Counted from the stretch's first letter, positions 34,900 through 46,358 are shown. The stretch is DNA of 64,000 bases from Adenophora triphylla var. japonica (GCA_022495995.1 JAFEMH010002319.1:186001-250000), one strand, 5' to 3'. Notes: generated by a model not told the origin, from the sequence alone. Made by a program: numbers and translations.

Positions 34900-36185
34900 C
34901 GATCGACGAACCCTGGTACAATCAGATTTACCAGTACCTCCAAAGCGGAGAAGCTTCCTTCACAAATGAAGATGGAAAATACAAAGAAGGGATCAAAGCC
35001 AAAAACATGATGGCATTAAAACGCCTGGCATCCCATTTCGTCATTCTGGGGGGTATATTGTACAAGAAGCGCCACCAAGGGCCACTCCTTCGGTGTGTAA
35101 ACAAAGAAAAAGCCAGCGAGCTAATGAACGAAGTTCACAACGGAACCTGCGGTCCGCACATAAACGCCCGAGCATTGACACGCATCATTCTCCGTATGGG
35201 ATACTATTGGATATCAATGGAAACAGATCGCATCCGGGGCCGTCCGAAGCTGTGACAAATGTCAACGGTTCTCCAACCTCAATCACATCCCTCCTCATGA
35301 ACTCTATTGCATGACTACGCCATGGCCTTTCGCCACATGGGGAATCGAATTCATCGGCAAGATCACTCCTCCAAGGAGCAATGGTCACGAGTTCATTTTA
35401 GTCGCAGTCGACTACTTCACCAAATGGGTAGAAGCCAGATCGTACAAGGTACTGAATTCTAAGAAGGTGGCCGAGTTCATCCGAGAGAACATCATGTGCC
35501 GATACGGAGTGCCCAACGAGATCATATCCAACAATGGGACCCACTTCGAAGGAGATTGTGACCAACTACTGACTGAATTCAGAGTCAAACGTCACAAGTC
35601 TTCTCCTTACAGACCACAAACCAATGGTGCAGTAGAGGCAGCCAACAAGACTCTCGCCATGATAATCAGAAAGATGACCACCAGAGGTCGGGACTGGCCC
35701 GAAAAGCAACATCTAGCCCTCTGGGATACCGAACATCAGTAAGAACTGCCACAGGGGAGACTCCGTTCGCACTTACCTACGTAATGGAAGCGATGTTACC
35801 CGTGGAATTGGAAATTCCATCCCTCCGAGTCCTCTTGGAAAACGGGATCAATAAAGTCGAATGGCTACAGAGCCGTCACGATGAACATGCTCTACTTGAC
35901 GAGCGCAGATTGAAAGCCATGGAACACACTCGAGCCTACCAGAGCAGAATGGCACGAGCATTCGACAAGAAAGTCAAGATCCGAGACATCAAAGAAGGCG
36001 AATTGGTGCTAAAGGAAAAGCCTCCTACGCAGACCAATCCCCTCGGAAAGTGGGAGCCTACCTGGATAGGACCATTCGTGGTACAAAGAATCTTCTCCGG
36101 AGGAGCCATGAAGCTAGCAGACTTGGACGGAAACCCTTTCGTTAATCCCGTGAATGGAAGCAAGCTCCGCAGATACTTCGTTTGA
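34900..36185 (+). pseudogene. Integrase of the Gypsy element
   Basis: HHCC zinc domain (HNGTCGPHINARALTR near 35140; the CxxC part is frameshifted). Catalytic core 35311-35742: VAVDYFTKWVEA supplies the first Asp and VEAANK the Glu. The second Asp is Asn in ISNNGTHF (AAC at 35530-35532). A frameshift at about 35740 precedes the C-terminal part (35784-36185) with GELVLKEKP and GPFVVQRIF, ending KLRRYFV and TGA. No chromodomain. Loss of the second acid predicts a catalytically dead enzyme. Confidence 0.78.
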
Positions 36186-36790
36186 GGAAGAGCACGAGTC
36201 AACTCTCCTTCCCCATACACCGTCCCCCTCAGTAAATTAAAAGTGCTAAAAGAGTAATACCCAACTGGATACATTCCCGCTAATGATCCAGGTAAAAAAT
36301 AGGGTCGCACTTCTTTTGTCTTTGCTTTTCTCAAATTCACCTAAAGTGTCGAACTACGGTGACCTGAGCCCCTTAGTCCAATTGTAAAAGGGGAACGTAG
36401 GCAGCCATCATTGGTTCGGTCTAAAAAAACAAAAAAATACAATAAGCATCAATTGCTTGTGTTTCGAAAAACTCTTTTCATTTAACCTACAAATTCATAA
36501 CGGTTAAAACATTCTTTGATGAGTTCAAGCACGGTCAACTCTTGACTCGCTACACGCTAGCAAAACTACAATAAAACATTAATCAATTAATGTGTCTGCA
36601 ATGACAATGGGTGGATACTCTGGACAAAGAAGGTCAACCTAGTTTCCCGTACTAGGTCCTTCATCCTTCTTCCCTTCCCTTTTCCCCGACGAGTGTTCTT
36701 CACCTTCGCAGGAAATATTCCGGTAGGCCTTCTACCTCGGCTCGTGGACTCTTCCCGACGCCTCCGTCAAGCCCGCGGCCGTCAACGCAG
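36186..36790 (+). other. Post-pol non-coding region of the Gypsy element
   Basis: Contains the paired block CGAACTACGGTGACCTGAGC ... GGGGAACGTAGGCAGCC (about 36349-36404), able to fold, of a kind I recall downstream of integrase in many plant Gypsy elements. Otherwise no gene. Confidence 0.4.
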
Positions 36791-36799
36791 CCCTTTCTC

Positions 36800-38126
36800 T
36801 AGCTCGTCTTGAGCCGCCTTGCTTCGAGCCATCATCATAGTGCTTTGATTGGCCTCCCGATCAGCACTCACCTTATAATCAGCCATGGCATCGCGCGCAC
36901 GATTCCTGTGGTTAGCCCTTGCTTCGCTCCTCCTCAAGGTCGAGCCGTCTGTGTGATCGCACCCAACAGCTCACTCCGTCTCCACAAGATAGCCATCTCG
37001 TGTCTCCCCTATACACTCTTCGTACTGGCCGTATATCATGCCGACAGACAGTGCCCTCTCTCCGGTGAAAGAGAACCCCGGGCAGAAAGGACGTGTATTG
37101 CCACCACCGGTGATCAGCAATAGCGTCGAAGGATCTTCCATCCGCAAAGATCCCACCTCAAAGGTAGCGGCATAACTCGATCGGTCAGTGGCATCTGCTC
37201 CAGCCATCTTGCCGCGAACCAATGATGGAATATAGAAAGACGTGCGAGACAGCCCCGACACTCGACAATCAATGCACCCTCCCGAGCGGTCCTACAAGTC
37301 TCAGTAACTTCCAATGGGGAACCCACCATCGCAAGTGATGCGTGTAAAGTCTCGGCCATCCGTAGCTCCAGCCTCACCGACGCTCCCTTATCACCGTAGG
37401 ACGTCGCGAGAAAGACCAAGCGTCACAAGACATTGGCACCTCGTGCATCATCTGCAGCCTCTCTCCTCAACCACATGGTCGCATAGCGGGACTCCCTCCC
37501 CACATGTATCGGCTACGGCCGCCATCCGGCCTATGCGCCAGAACGTCTCGCCCAAGACCAATGGCACGATGTCTCCCCACTCCGGCACCGCTCACCAGGT
37601 CCAAGACACCGTGATGGCACACACCCAAAGACGTGAATGTGAACAGAGTAGCAATCGCGCACAGAGCAAACGCTGTCCCACAAAGACGCTCCTCCTCGGC
37701 TCAGGCAAATCTTTCGGGCAGCCCCGAAATGTCAACGTAATCGGTATCCTCAGACAGCATCCCGTATGCTTCTCCAAATGAGATACCCAACAAAGACACT
37801 AGCTTCTCAACAAAGGCCATGCCACCAAAGATACGGAAGAACTAGCTGCTCCGTCTCAGTCCTCCTGCATGGCCCTAAATCTTCAAACGTAGGAGTGATT
37901 TCGTTGTATGAAAAGCCGTACACATTCCTCCGTACGTCCTGTAACCGAGACGCGGCTCTCAAAAGATCCCACCTGGCATGAGCTCCTTCAAAGCCCAAAC
38001 AGATTTAATCCCGTAATGACCTTCGAAAAACCTTTTGTTCTGCCTCGTGTGGTTCCGTACCCACGACTGAAAGTTGTCCAAATATCGCTCTTGCATCCGA
38101 GACGATAACTTGGGAAAGGGAGCCAT
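36800..38126 (-). pseudogene. Antisense ORF of the Gypsy element (plant mobile domain-like)
   Basis: Opposite strand to gag-pol. Clear ATG at 38126 (MAPFPKLSSRMQERYL) and 57 readable codons before a frameshift near 37980; the next frame reads ARWDLLRAASRLQDVRRNVYGF, then NEITPTFEDLG. A later fragment (37419-37114) has DKGASVRLELRMAETLHASL. The RWDLLxAAxRxxD...TPTxEDL pattern looks like the plant mobile/DUF7745-type domain known from antisense ORFs of Tat elements; that assignment is from memory and unverified. Broken by several frameshifts. Confidence 0.5.
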
Positions 38127-38201
38127 GTCAAAAAATGAAGGGAACCTTAAGAAATGGGAAGGAATTCAGCCAAATGAACAAAGCAATGCGCAGTTTTCTC
38201 A

Positions 38202-38394
38202 CCATATCTCTATAGTCTACTGTCTCCTTATTTCGCTCTTGAATCCAAAAATTTATCATTTAAAGCCTCAATCACATTTTTTGGTTCAAGAGAGGAAATG
38301 AAACAGGAGTGTTTTACCTGAGAGTATGTGGAGGACATACACACATACCTAACCATATCTCTATAGTCTACTGGCTCCTTATTTCTTGTTCGAA
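38202..38394. repeat. 43-bp direct repeat at the Gypsy/element 5 junction
   Basis: 38202-38243 and 38352-38394 share ACCATATCTCTATAGTCTAC onward; the first 34 bases differ at one position. The right copy is normal element 5 pol sequence; the left copy lies exactly at the breakpoint. Confidence 0.65.
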
Positions 38395-40018
38395 CCCCTT
38401 CATTAACATCACCAATTACTTGAGTAATGGGATGATAATTTCTAATACGAGCTGAGGGATCTCTCCTGCCTTGATGGTACACCAATCCATCTTCTTCTTC
38501 TAAGTCACTGCTCTCAGAATTTCCAGCCACTATTCTATTTTCCTGTGTTGCCTCAGGTGTTGCCATTTCAGGGGCAACACTCGGGGCAACAATTGAATCT
38601 GTGGCGGCACTGGCCGAATCAGTTTCTGTTCCAGCCCTCTGTTTGACTTCTTCTAGCAAGGTCAGAGGTATATCATCAGCTGGTTCTCCTGTAGCACTCA
38701 AGTAATCCTTAAATTTAATATTTACCGATTCTTGAATCACTTTTAACCTCAAATTATAGACACGATAAGCATGACTGTTTTGAGAGTAGCCCAGAAAGAT
38801 GGCTTTGTCACTCTTAGAATCAAGTTTTCCTAAGTATTCCCGTTCATTTAAAATGTAGCACAAACACCCAAACACATGAAAATAGTGAACCGTAGGTTTC
38901 TTTCCGTTTAAAATCTCATAGGGTGTCATAGTTGTACCGGGTCTTAAGAAAACTCTATTCGTAGTGTGACAAGTTGTGTTTAATGCTTCGGCCCAAAAAC
39001 CTTTAGAAATATTTCTAGCAATTAGCATAACACGAGCCATCTCCATTAAAGTCCTATTTTTCCTTTCAGCAACACCATTTTGTTGTGGTGTTTTGGGTGC
39101 TGAAAATTCATGGTGTATCCCCTTTTTACTACAAAATGTAGCAAAGGAGATGTTTTCAAACTCTCTACCATGATATGACCTTATTCGAAAAATAGGAGAA
39201 CAAAACATGTTTTTGATTTTAGAGACTAAGTGAGTAACTTTATCAAAAGTTTCAGATTTTTCTCTTAAGAAATACACCCATGTAAACCTAGAAAAATCAT
39301 CAACTATCACATAAACATACTTCTTACCTCCCAAGATTTCTACCTCAATAGGACCCATCAAGTCCATATGTAGAAGCTGAAAACAATGTGTTGTTCCTGA
39401 GTGTTGCTCATTGTGTTGTTCAACACTGTGAGCAACACGAGTTTGCTTACCCTTTTGACAGTCACCACACATCACGGTGTCTTTGAGGTTTAGTTTAGGA
39501 ACACCTTTGACGGCATTATGTTTGATAATCTTCTCAAGATTCTTATAATGAGAATGACCTAACTTTTGATGCCATAACCTTATATCATCAAGTTTTGTCA
39601 AATTGCACACTGATTTATTACCAACCAGATAGCAATTATCACTTGATCTTATTCCAGTCATGACACAAAATTTAGTGTTATCAAACACTTCATAGGTATT
39701 TTTATTGAATTTTACCTCCAAATTGTCATCACATAGTTGGCTAATGCTAATTAAATTAGCAAGTAAACCATCTACGTGCAAGACATTTTTCAAAGGAGGA
39801 AAACCAACAATATCCAGTGTTCCTTTACCAACTATTTCACTCTTGCTTCCACCACCATAAGTCACTGAGCCTCCTTGAATAGGTTGGTACTCTGTTAGGA
39901 ATGATTTTGTACCCTTCATATGACGTGAACAACCACTATCAAAGTACCAAGTTCCTGCAATGTTAGTCATTAAAGCTGTGTAAACAACATAGCATTTCGC
40001 TTTTCCTTGGGTAACCAA
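38228..40018 (-). pseudogene. pol: pol of element 5: protease and integrase, RT missing
   Basis: 596-codon open frame. Protease motif YFDSGCSRHM (residues about 25-34). GAG-pre-integrase LWHQKLGHSHYKN with CGDCQKG. Integrase core: MDLMGP gives the first Asp and AERKNRT the Glu, but the second Asp is Tyr in RSYHGREFEN (TAT at 39175-39173). The frame is otherwise intact through integrase, then ends in junction sequence with no RT. Truncation by deletion rather than gradual decay. Confidence 0.85.
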
Positions 40019-41912
40019 CCCTTCTTTGAAAATCTGGATTTCTGTTCACCAGTGTTGCCATGAGTGTTGCCCTGAGAAATTGGCGACACTTGAGGCAACA
40101 CTTGAAGACTGGGCATTTTCTTTTGAAGGAAAAAGCAATCTGATTTTATATGTCCAGCTTTGTGACAGTATCCACAATCATTGGATTGATCAGAAGTATC
40201 ACTAGGAGTGCTACCCTTTACCTTGACACGCTCTTTTACAAAACAATTTTTAATTTCAACATCAAACAAGGAAGAGGTAATACTTTCAAGTGAATCTTTG
40301 AACCCAAGACCAGCTTTCAGAGGCTTACTCAAGTTGAGTATTTCATCCAATTTGGATGAACTCGTGTTGAGTTTTTTGAAGGTGGATTCGGCTAGGTTGA
40401 GTTTGGCCTTGATTTTATCAAGATCCAATTCTCTCCTACTGAGTTGAGCTTCTAGCCGAGTCAAGGAGTTCTTAAGATCCTGATTTTCCTTTTTCAAGAA
40501 AACCACCATCTTGTTCTCCTTTTTCCATTCCACGAGGAGGGATTTATAGAGGTTTTTTAATTCACAAATGAGCTCATCTTTATCAAAATCATTCTCTATA
40601 ACCTCCTCTGAATTTAAATCAGCAGAACCAAGCAAACTAAGATCATTAAAAGAGTCATACCTGCTGAGTGTTGTGCCAAGTGTTGCCAATTCCTGGACGA
40701 CACTTGGGGCAACACTTTCTGAAGAAGTCACCAATGTTGTGTCAAGTGTTGTCAAATCTGGAACAACACTTGAAGTAACACTTTCTGTCGAAGGTAGCTC
40801 CTCTACCGTGGCCATCATGACCACTTGATCCGTCTTTTCTTCTTTCTCTGTTCCTTCCTCCTCTCCATCTCTAAGAGATACCCACAAATTTTTGCCCGCC
40901 TTTCTCAAGGTGTTAGCACATTCATTGGCATAGTGACCCCAACCGGAACAAGCATGACATTGAATAGATTCAATGTACTTAGGATCGGACCGGATCTTTT
41001 CCGAGGATGCACGCCTAGGTGGGGTATCCTTTTGATTTGGAGGAGGACCTCTCCTTGGCACAAAACTAGAGGTTTTGGCCATTTGGTCCTTAGCTTTTAC
41101 CTGCACTTTGTTACATTTTCTAACCATAGAATTATATCTCTTTGCAAGTAAAGCTACACTAGTATTTTAATCTAACTCCTCGAAAACTTCATCTTCATCA
41201 TCCACACATGTGTCCGAAGATTCGAGTTTTAAGGCAATATTCTTGCCTTTAGAAGCCTCCGTTTGTTCATTGAGATTTAACTCAATGTTTTTCAAAATAC
41301 TCATTAAGGAGTTAATGTCCATTGTTGATAGATTATAGGCCTCTTCAATAGCTGAAACTTTAATATTAAAACGTTCGGGAAGAGTACGAATAGCTTTTGA
41401 AACAAGCTGTTTATTTGTAAAAGGCTTCCCTAATACTTGACAAGAATTTGAAATATCAATCAACTTTTCAAAATAAGACGAGATGTCTTCGTTTTCACCC
41501 ATTCTTAATCTTTCAAATCTACTAGTAAGACCTCTAAGCTTTGTTTCTCGGACACTGCCATCTCCTTCACAAAATCTTTGTAAAGTATCCAAGCATCTTT
41601 TGCAGAGAGACTATTTTGAATGAGCTTGAACATATGCATGTCAACCCATTCGTAGATGGCATTCAGTGCCTTTTCATTGAAACTAGCAAGATTATTCTCT
41701 TCAATTGTCCACTCGAATTCAGGTTTGACTTGAACGTCACCATCGTCATCCGGAGGAATCATTGGAACAGAATAACCATTTAAAATAGATCGCCAAGCCC
41801 GAAGATCAATTGATTTGATATGTGAGCGTAGGCGAATCTTCCAATAAGCATAATTAGATCCGTCTAAAACCGGTAATCTCTTTTGATTAGGGTTTGCAGG
41901 ATCATAAGCCAT
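39970..41912 (-). pseudogene. gag: gag of element 5 (broken)
   Basis: ATG 41912, MAYDPANPNQKRLPVLDGSN, a typical Copia gag start with YAYWKIRLR. A frameshift near 41560 leads into the second capsid frame (GLTSRFERLRMGENEDISSYF). A TAA at 41168-41170 interrupts after a VDDEDEVFEELD tail; the same frame continues from 41127. It has two CX2CX4HX4C knuckles, CHACSGWGHYANEC and, about 210 residues later, CGYCHKAGHIKSDC, with a coiled-coil stretch between them (LKKENQDLKNSLTRLEAQLS). Ends at TAA 39970, overlapping pol by 49 bases in another frame. Confidence 0.8.
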
Positions 41913-41950
41913 GACAAAAGGATCTAAACACTTAGTATATCAAGTGCTAG

Positions 41951-41962
41951 GCTCTAATACCA
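41951..41962 (-). other. Primer binding site, element 5
   Basis: TGGTATTAGAGC on the minus strand; one base different from the usual TGGTATCAGAGC. Confidence 0.75.
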
Positions 41963-41964
41963 AA

Positions 41965-42939
41965 TGAAAATGTCTATGGCTTAGAACAAGTGAGGTGAAA
42001 CTCACAAGGTGAGATGAAACTCACAAGTGTTGTCTTTAGTGTTGGCAACACTAACAACAACACATACACCAATTCTAGAAAAAAAACACAAATCAATAGA
42101 AATAAATATAATTTGCAGCGGAAGAATTAAAGCAATACACAAGAATATAATTTTTATCAAGTTATATAAATATATAATTTGATGGGTGCCTTGAAGGCAA
42201 GACCTTTCTATTAATAATATGAATTCAATACAAGGTCGAAGAAGTTCCTTAATGATAAACGAACCCTGATATAAGGAACAACATATACACGAATTCTCTC
42301 TGAAAATGAACACTCAAAACCTCACAAAAATATAAAAATCTATATGAAATTCTCGAGTGTTGAACTGAGTGTTGCCGACACTTGAATGGCAACACTTGAG
42401 AGCAGAATTCTACTTCTTGTGCAGATTTGCGTTTTATGAATTGGATGATCTTCAATGAAGATATACTGCACTATTTATAGGCCAAAAAGTCTTGGAGCCT
42501 ACTCAAAATGATCAGCAACAGCTTGGAGTTTGTTTCCTCCATTTTAGCCACTCTCGCCTCAAATGTAGGAGACTAGGTCTTCTCTTGCTTCTCTTGCTTG
42601 TAACTCCTAGCTCTGGATGTCTTGTACTCTGACTTGTTCTCCCCTGAATAGCTGAATAAAATATCTTTTTGCTTGATCATTAATTAAACAAATAAACACA
42701 TGTTTATTTGTTAATTTTCTCCTCTTCCTTCGTAACAAACGCCTGGGCAGTTTCTGATGCTCTTTTCCAGCTCATTTTAAGCAGACTAACTCCTGTTATT
42801 TAAACATTAATTTCCACATTTTTATTTGTGAAAAATACAGTAACTATCTCAGTGTTGCCAAATCCAAATGGCAACACTTGTGGCAACACTAGTGGCAACA
42901 CTGGTTTGCAACACTTGGGACAACATTCATGGCAAAACA
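41965..42939 (-). repeat. 5' LTR of element 5
   Basis: Ends ..CATTTTCA on the minus strand at 41965, two bases before the primer site. The outer end is placed at TGTTTTGCC (42939), where solo-LTR sequence resumes; that end is less certain. TATAAATAG on the minus strand at 42479-42471. Confidence 0.65.
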
Positions 42940-43708
42940 TGATCTTAACATTAACAACACAGCCCTTTTACACCACTGCAACCTCATCAACAAACTTCTA
43001 CAAAGCCTACAGCCTTCTTAAAGCAATTTCCACAGCCTTTCCACACACCTTTACAGAGCCATTTTACAGCCCTTTCCACACCCATTTACAGCTTCTTGAC
43101 AACCTTCTGCAGTCCCTTTCCACACCCATTAACAATCCCATTTTACAGCCCTTTTACACCCAACTTTTGCAACCATCCTTTCACCCTTGCATACCTGCAA
43201 AACCTGCAACCAATTACCAAACAATTCTGTGACACTTGAGACTTTACTACAGGTGTATAAACAACTTTGTAAACCACATAAGATTGACTTTAAGTGTGTT
43301 TTGTAATTTGCTTCGTAACAAGCAAATCCCTAATTAACTGTACTAATTAGGAAGAGGAGGTTCAAGGAACTTGCCTAATCAATCATTGTAAATCTTAAAG
43401 GGAACTAGATTATAGTGGATTGATCTCACTTGTTGAGGTTGACAGTGAGGATGGACGTAGGAGGAGTGAACTCTGAACTACCTTAAAATTCTTGTGTCAT
43501 TTGGTATTATCACACACAAACACACACACACCTACACACACTTACATCAATCACTGTGTCTTTACATTATTTCACTTTATTTATTCCGCTGCACGTTATA
43601 CTCTTGCCTTTTTGATCAGTTAATATCTGACAGCTAAGAATCAATCTCAGCTGTCAAAGCTTAACTGCCTGATCTCTCTTTAACTGATTAAGAAAACAGG
43701 ACCTTTCA
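42940..43708 (+). repeat. Solo-type Sirevirus LTR, right fragment
   Basis: Resumes at a position like TGATCTTCAACATCAAC of the element 2 LTR and ends CCTTTCA, followed by ATAAT (43709-43713), a perfect match to the left target site. Unit B (about 50094) gives the empty site. About 170 bp of LTR is missing between the two fragments. No internal Sirevirus sequence is present, so this was a solo LTR or a copy reduced before the nested insertions. TGACAGCT at 43628 and 43649. Confidence 0.82.
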
Positions 43709-45094
43709 ATAATTATTTTTTATCGCACACTTCTAATGGTTAAAAAATTACTAATCAAGCAAAACTACAACCAAAACTATGCATTTTGCCACACACTTTG
43801 TCCCCTTCAACATCTTTAATTTGGTTTTGCTTAATTATTTGACTATTTTTTATTATAAAAAGATAAAAGAAAGAATACATACTTATAGGTGCTCCACAAA
43901 AACTAATTAGCTCTTGTGAACCTAGATTTCCGACCATGCCTCTATTTATTTCTTCTCTCTCTAAATTTTAATAAAAAATACAGAACTTACTTTTGGAAAC
44001 AATTATTTGAATTCTAATTTCTACCCTTTATTATTGAGGCCTTAAATTGATGTACGAAATAGTTGACTTGATAAGTCAAATGCAGCATTTTTTTCTTATT
44101 CTTTTTTCTTTTTCTGACAAGAGCAAGTGAGACCATACTAGTTTTGTGAATATTTGTCTAAAAAGTTCAAACTCAACTTTGAACGAAAATTGTATACATG
44201 AATTGATTCAATGTATCAACTCTAGGAAGTCACTAATGGCTCCCATCCCCAGTCAAATCTTATAATAAAATAATTTCAATAAATAATTTTTTTTTACTTT
44301 TGACAAAATTTCATTTGTTTTGTATGCATTCACCTTTTGTAATAGAATTATTTATCCAACTATTTAACATGTGTCACCATTTTATTTTGTATTGGACGAA
44401 TAATGTAAGAAGAGAGGGTTTGGACGATTTGGATGTTTTTGGAGCTCATTTTTCGTTATTAAACGACAATTTTAGCTTCACATTTCTTTTCTTTAAGATC
44501 TTAACCCTATCAGCCTCTCCATAGTTCCAAGCGCAAACCGTCATTCATTTTGATGCTTGTTCTATTTTCTGTTGTTGGATTTGCGATTGTTGCAGCCGAT
44601 CGCGTTTTAAGGTGGTTAAACTGTATTAACCTAACCATATAGAATGAGACTCTAAATGTTGTGGATTGTCATCTCATTCTTTCTTCCTCATGAAATTAAG
44701 TAATCAATCTTCTTATAAAATAAATAAATAATAAACATAAGAAACAAAGAAATAAAGAACATAAGATAAAATAGGTCAAATTTTGCTTGATGGGCATGTG
44801 CCTCTAAAAGTATAATGATTTAATATTATGGATATTATGATGAAAAATTAAGGCATAAAATCTTAATTTATTATAAGTATATGGTTGAAGTTGATGCTAC
44901 GTAAACTAGTCATCTAATTTCATATTCTACATCATCTCCTGGACTTAGGATATAGATGAAGTACAATATTCCATGTAAAATAAACCCCTACAAAAATTGA
45001 AGATAATTAAAAAAATAAAAAGACATGCATAACAAAAGAAAAGACAAAAAGAAAAAACAACCCTTCATTCTACATATTGGAAGCATCAAATCAT
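43709..45094. repeat. Unit A of the tandem duplication, segment 3
   Basis: Non-coding AT-rich DNA aligning with about 50095-51154 of unit B as far as about 44835, where element 3 interrupts unit B. It continues to the 3' end of MYB gene B. No gene seen. Confidence 0.8.
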
Positions 45095-45572
45095 TTAAAA
45101 CCAATTTGTTGGTGAAGCAATAGAGGACGATGATGATGATGCATTAGAAGATTGTGCCATTGTTTTCATCGGAGTCATAGACAATGCAGAGGTGGTTGTG
45201 GTGGTCATTGGTGATGGAAAAGTGGAGATATGATGGTTAAAATAAGAATGGGGTTCTTGTTGATTACCGTTGGAATTGATCACGTTGTTATAAGAAATTG
45301 CATTAGGAGGAGGAAGTAGGTTTTCAACTTGCTCGGGTTTCTGGCATTCTGGTGGTGGCGCTGAAGTAGTAACAGTGGTGGTGGTGGTGGTGGTGACGGC
45401 GGTGTCGTAAATGCCAGGGCAGCGGCGTTCAACTGGGACTGAGTGTTTGAGACGGCGATAATACTTTTGTGCATTACTAGCTATCTGAGTAGGGGTTCTG
45501 GTTAACACATAATACCTAGATATGCTCCTCCAGTAACCCTTCCCGTATTTCTCAACTCCCTCCAAGAACAAC
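45095..45572 (-). CDS. MYB gene B, exon 2
   Basis: Second half of the R2 MYB repeat and the low-complexity C-terminal domain (runs of Thr, Pro and Ser), TAA at 45095-45097. The open frame continues a few codons upstream into intron sequence; the exon start is placed by alignment to the conserved R2 repeat (GVPW..EEH / LFL). The intron donor GTATTTC is at 47455. Confidence 0.7.
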
Positions 45573-46358
45573 CAACAAGTATGATAAAGACAATTTAAAT
45601 GTTACGATCTTCATATATAGTCTTGGCAAATGTTTTATTTCATATCAAAAGTGGATGTTTGCAGTAATAAGTTTTGTTATATATATTACAATGTAGAAAA
45701 ATAATTAAAATAGATTATCGAAAAAAAAAGAAAAATACATTTTTGATAGATGGGAGGAGCGTGCATTTGCATGCACTTACATACTCGATATTTCCTAATT
45801 TCGTTCCATAAAATTAACAAGCCACTTACTCTAGAACGTGAAAAGGACACCAATAAAAAGATAATCTTATAAAAATATTAATTTTAATTTTAAAAAAGTA
45901 TGGCAATGAAGAGGCGTATAAAAATTTCAAAGAACCAGGCATATGTTTACTACACCTGACCTTTTTAAGAAATAAATTTACAGAATGCGACTTATATTTG
46001 AATCTAAGCAAAACTATTAATTTTTGTTGTCATCCTCAAATTAATTCATTTACTTTGTTGAGATCCCTAAAGAAGCAAACAATAAAATTGAATTAACCAA
46101 AATCGTAGATGGTATTTTTGTGAAATTATCATTGTGAAAGGCTTGTCTCTGGCTAAAATTCTCATAGATAAAAATAAAAATAAAAAAGAGAGTACCCCAA
46201 AAGGAATTATTTCTTGTACTTTTGATTTTTTATGTTTAATTTCTATCCTCATATATAATCTTGAAAATTGTATTCTTTCATTTCAAAAGTTGATGTTTAC
46301 TTGCATTTCATATAAAAAAACAATATATTGCTAAATTTCTAAAGAGACAAAAAATAAC

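Larger units (their letters stand above)
22075..38200 (+). mobile_element. Ty3/Gypsy retrotransposon, Tat-like, 3' end deleted
   Basis: 5' LTR, primer site, gag, two protease-like modules, RT, an RNase H-like domain, integrase without chromodomain, then an antisense ORF. RT-RNase H-IN order makes it Gypsy; the extra RNase H-like domain and antisense ORF fit the Tat branch. No 3' LTR is present: the sequence passes at about 38127-38201 into minus-strand element 5. Strikingly GC- and CpG-rich compared with its surroundings, yet broken by very many small indels. Confidence 0.82.
38228..42939 (-). mobile_element. Element 5: second Copia family, 5' half only
   Basis: Minus-strand Copia with 5' LTR, Met-type primer site, gag (two zinc knuckles, coiled coil), protease and integrase. 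It stops where RT should begin (EPKNVIEALND at about 38250), fused to the Gypsy element. Unrelated in LTR and protein sequence to elements 1-3. The word GGCAACAC/GTGTTGCC recurs 15 times through LTR, gag and pol. Confidence 0.85.

Noticed and set aside
37114..37419. Treating this minus ORF as an independent host gene
   Set aside because: It is collinear with the degenerate antisense ORF starting at 38126 inside the Gypsy element.
44300..44524. 74-codon ORF conserved at 50619-50843
   Set aside because: AT-rich, hydrophobic, no recognised domain, and conservation is explained by the recent duplication of the whole region.
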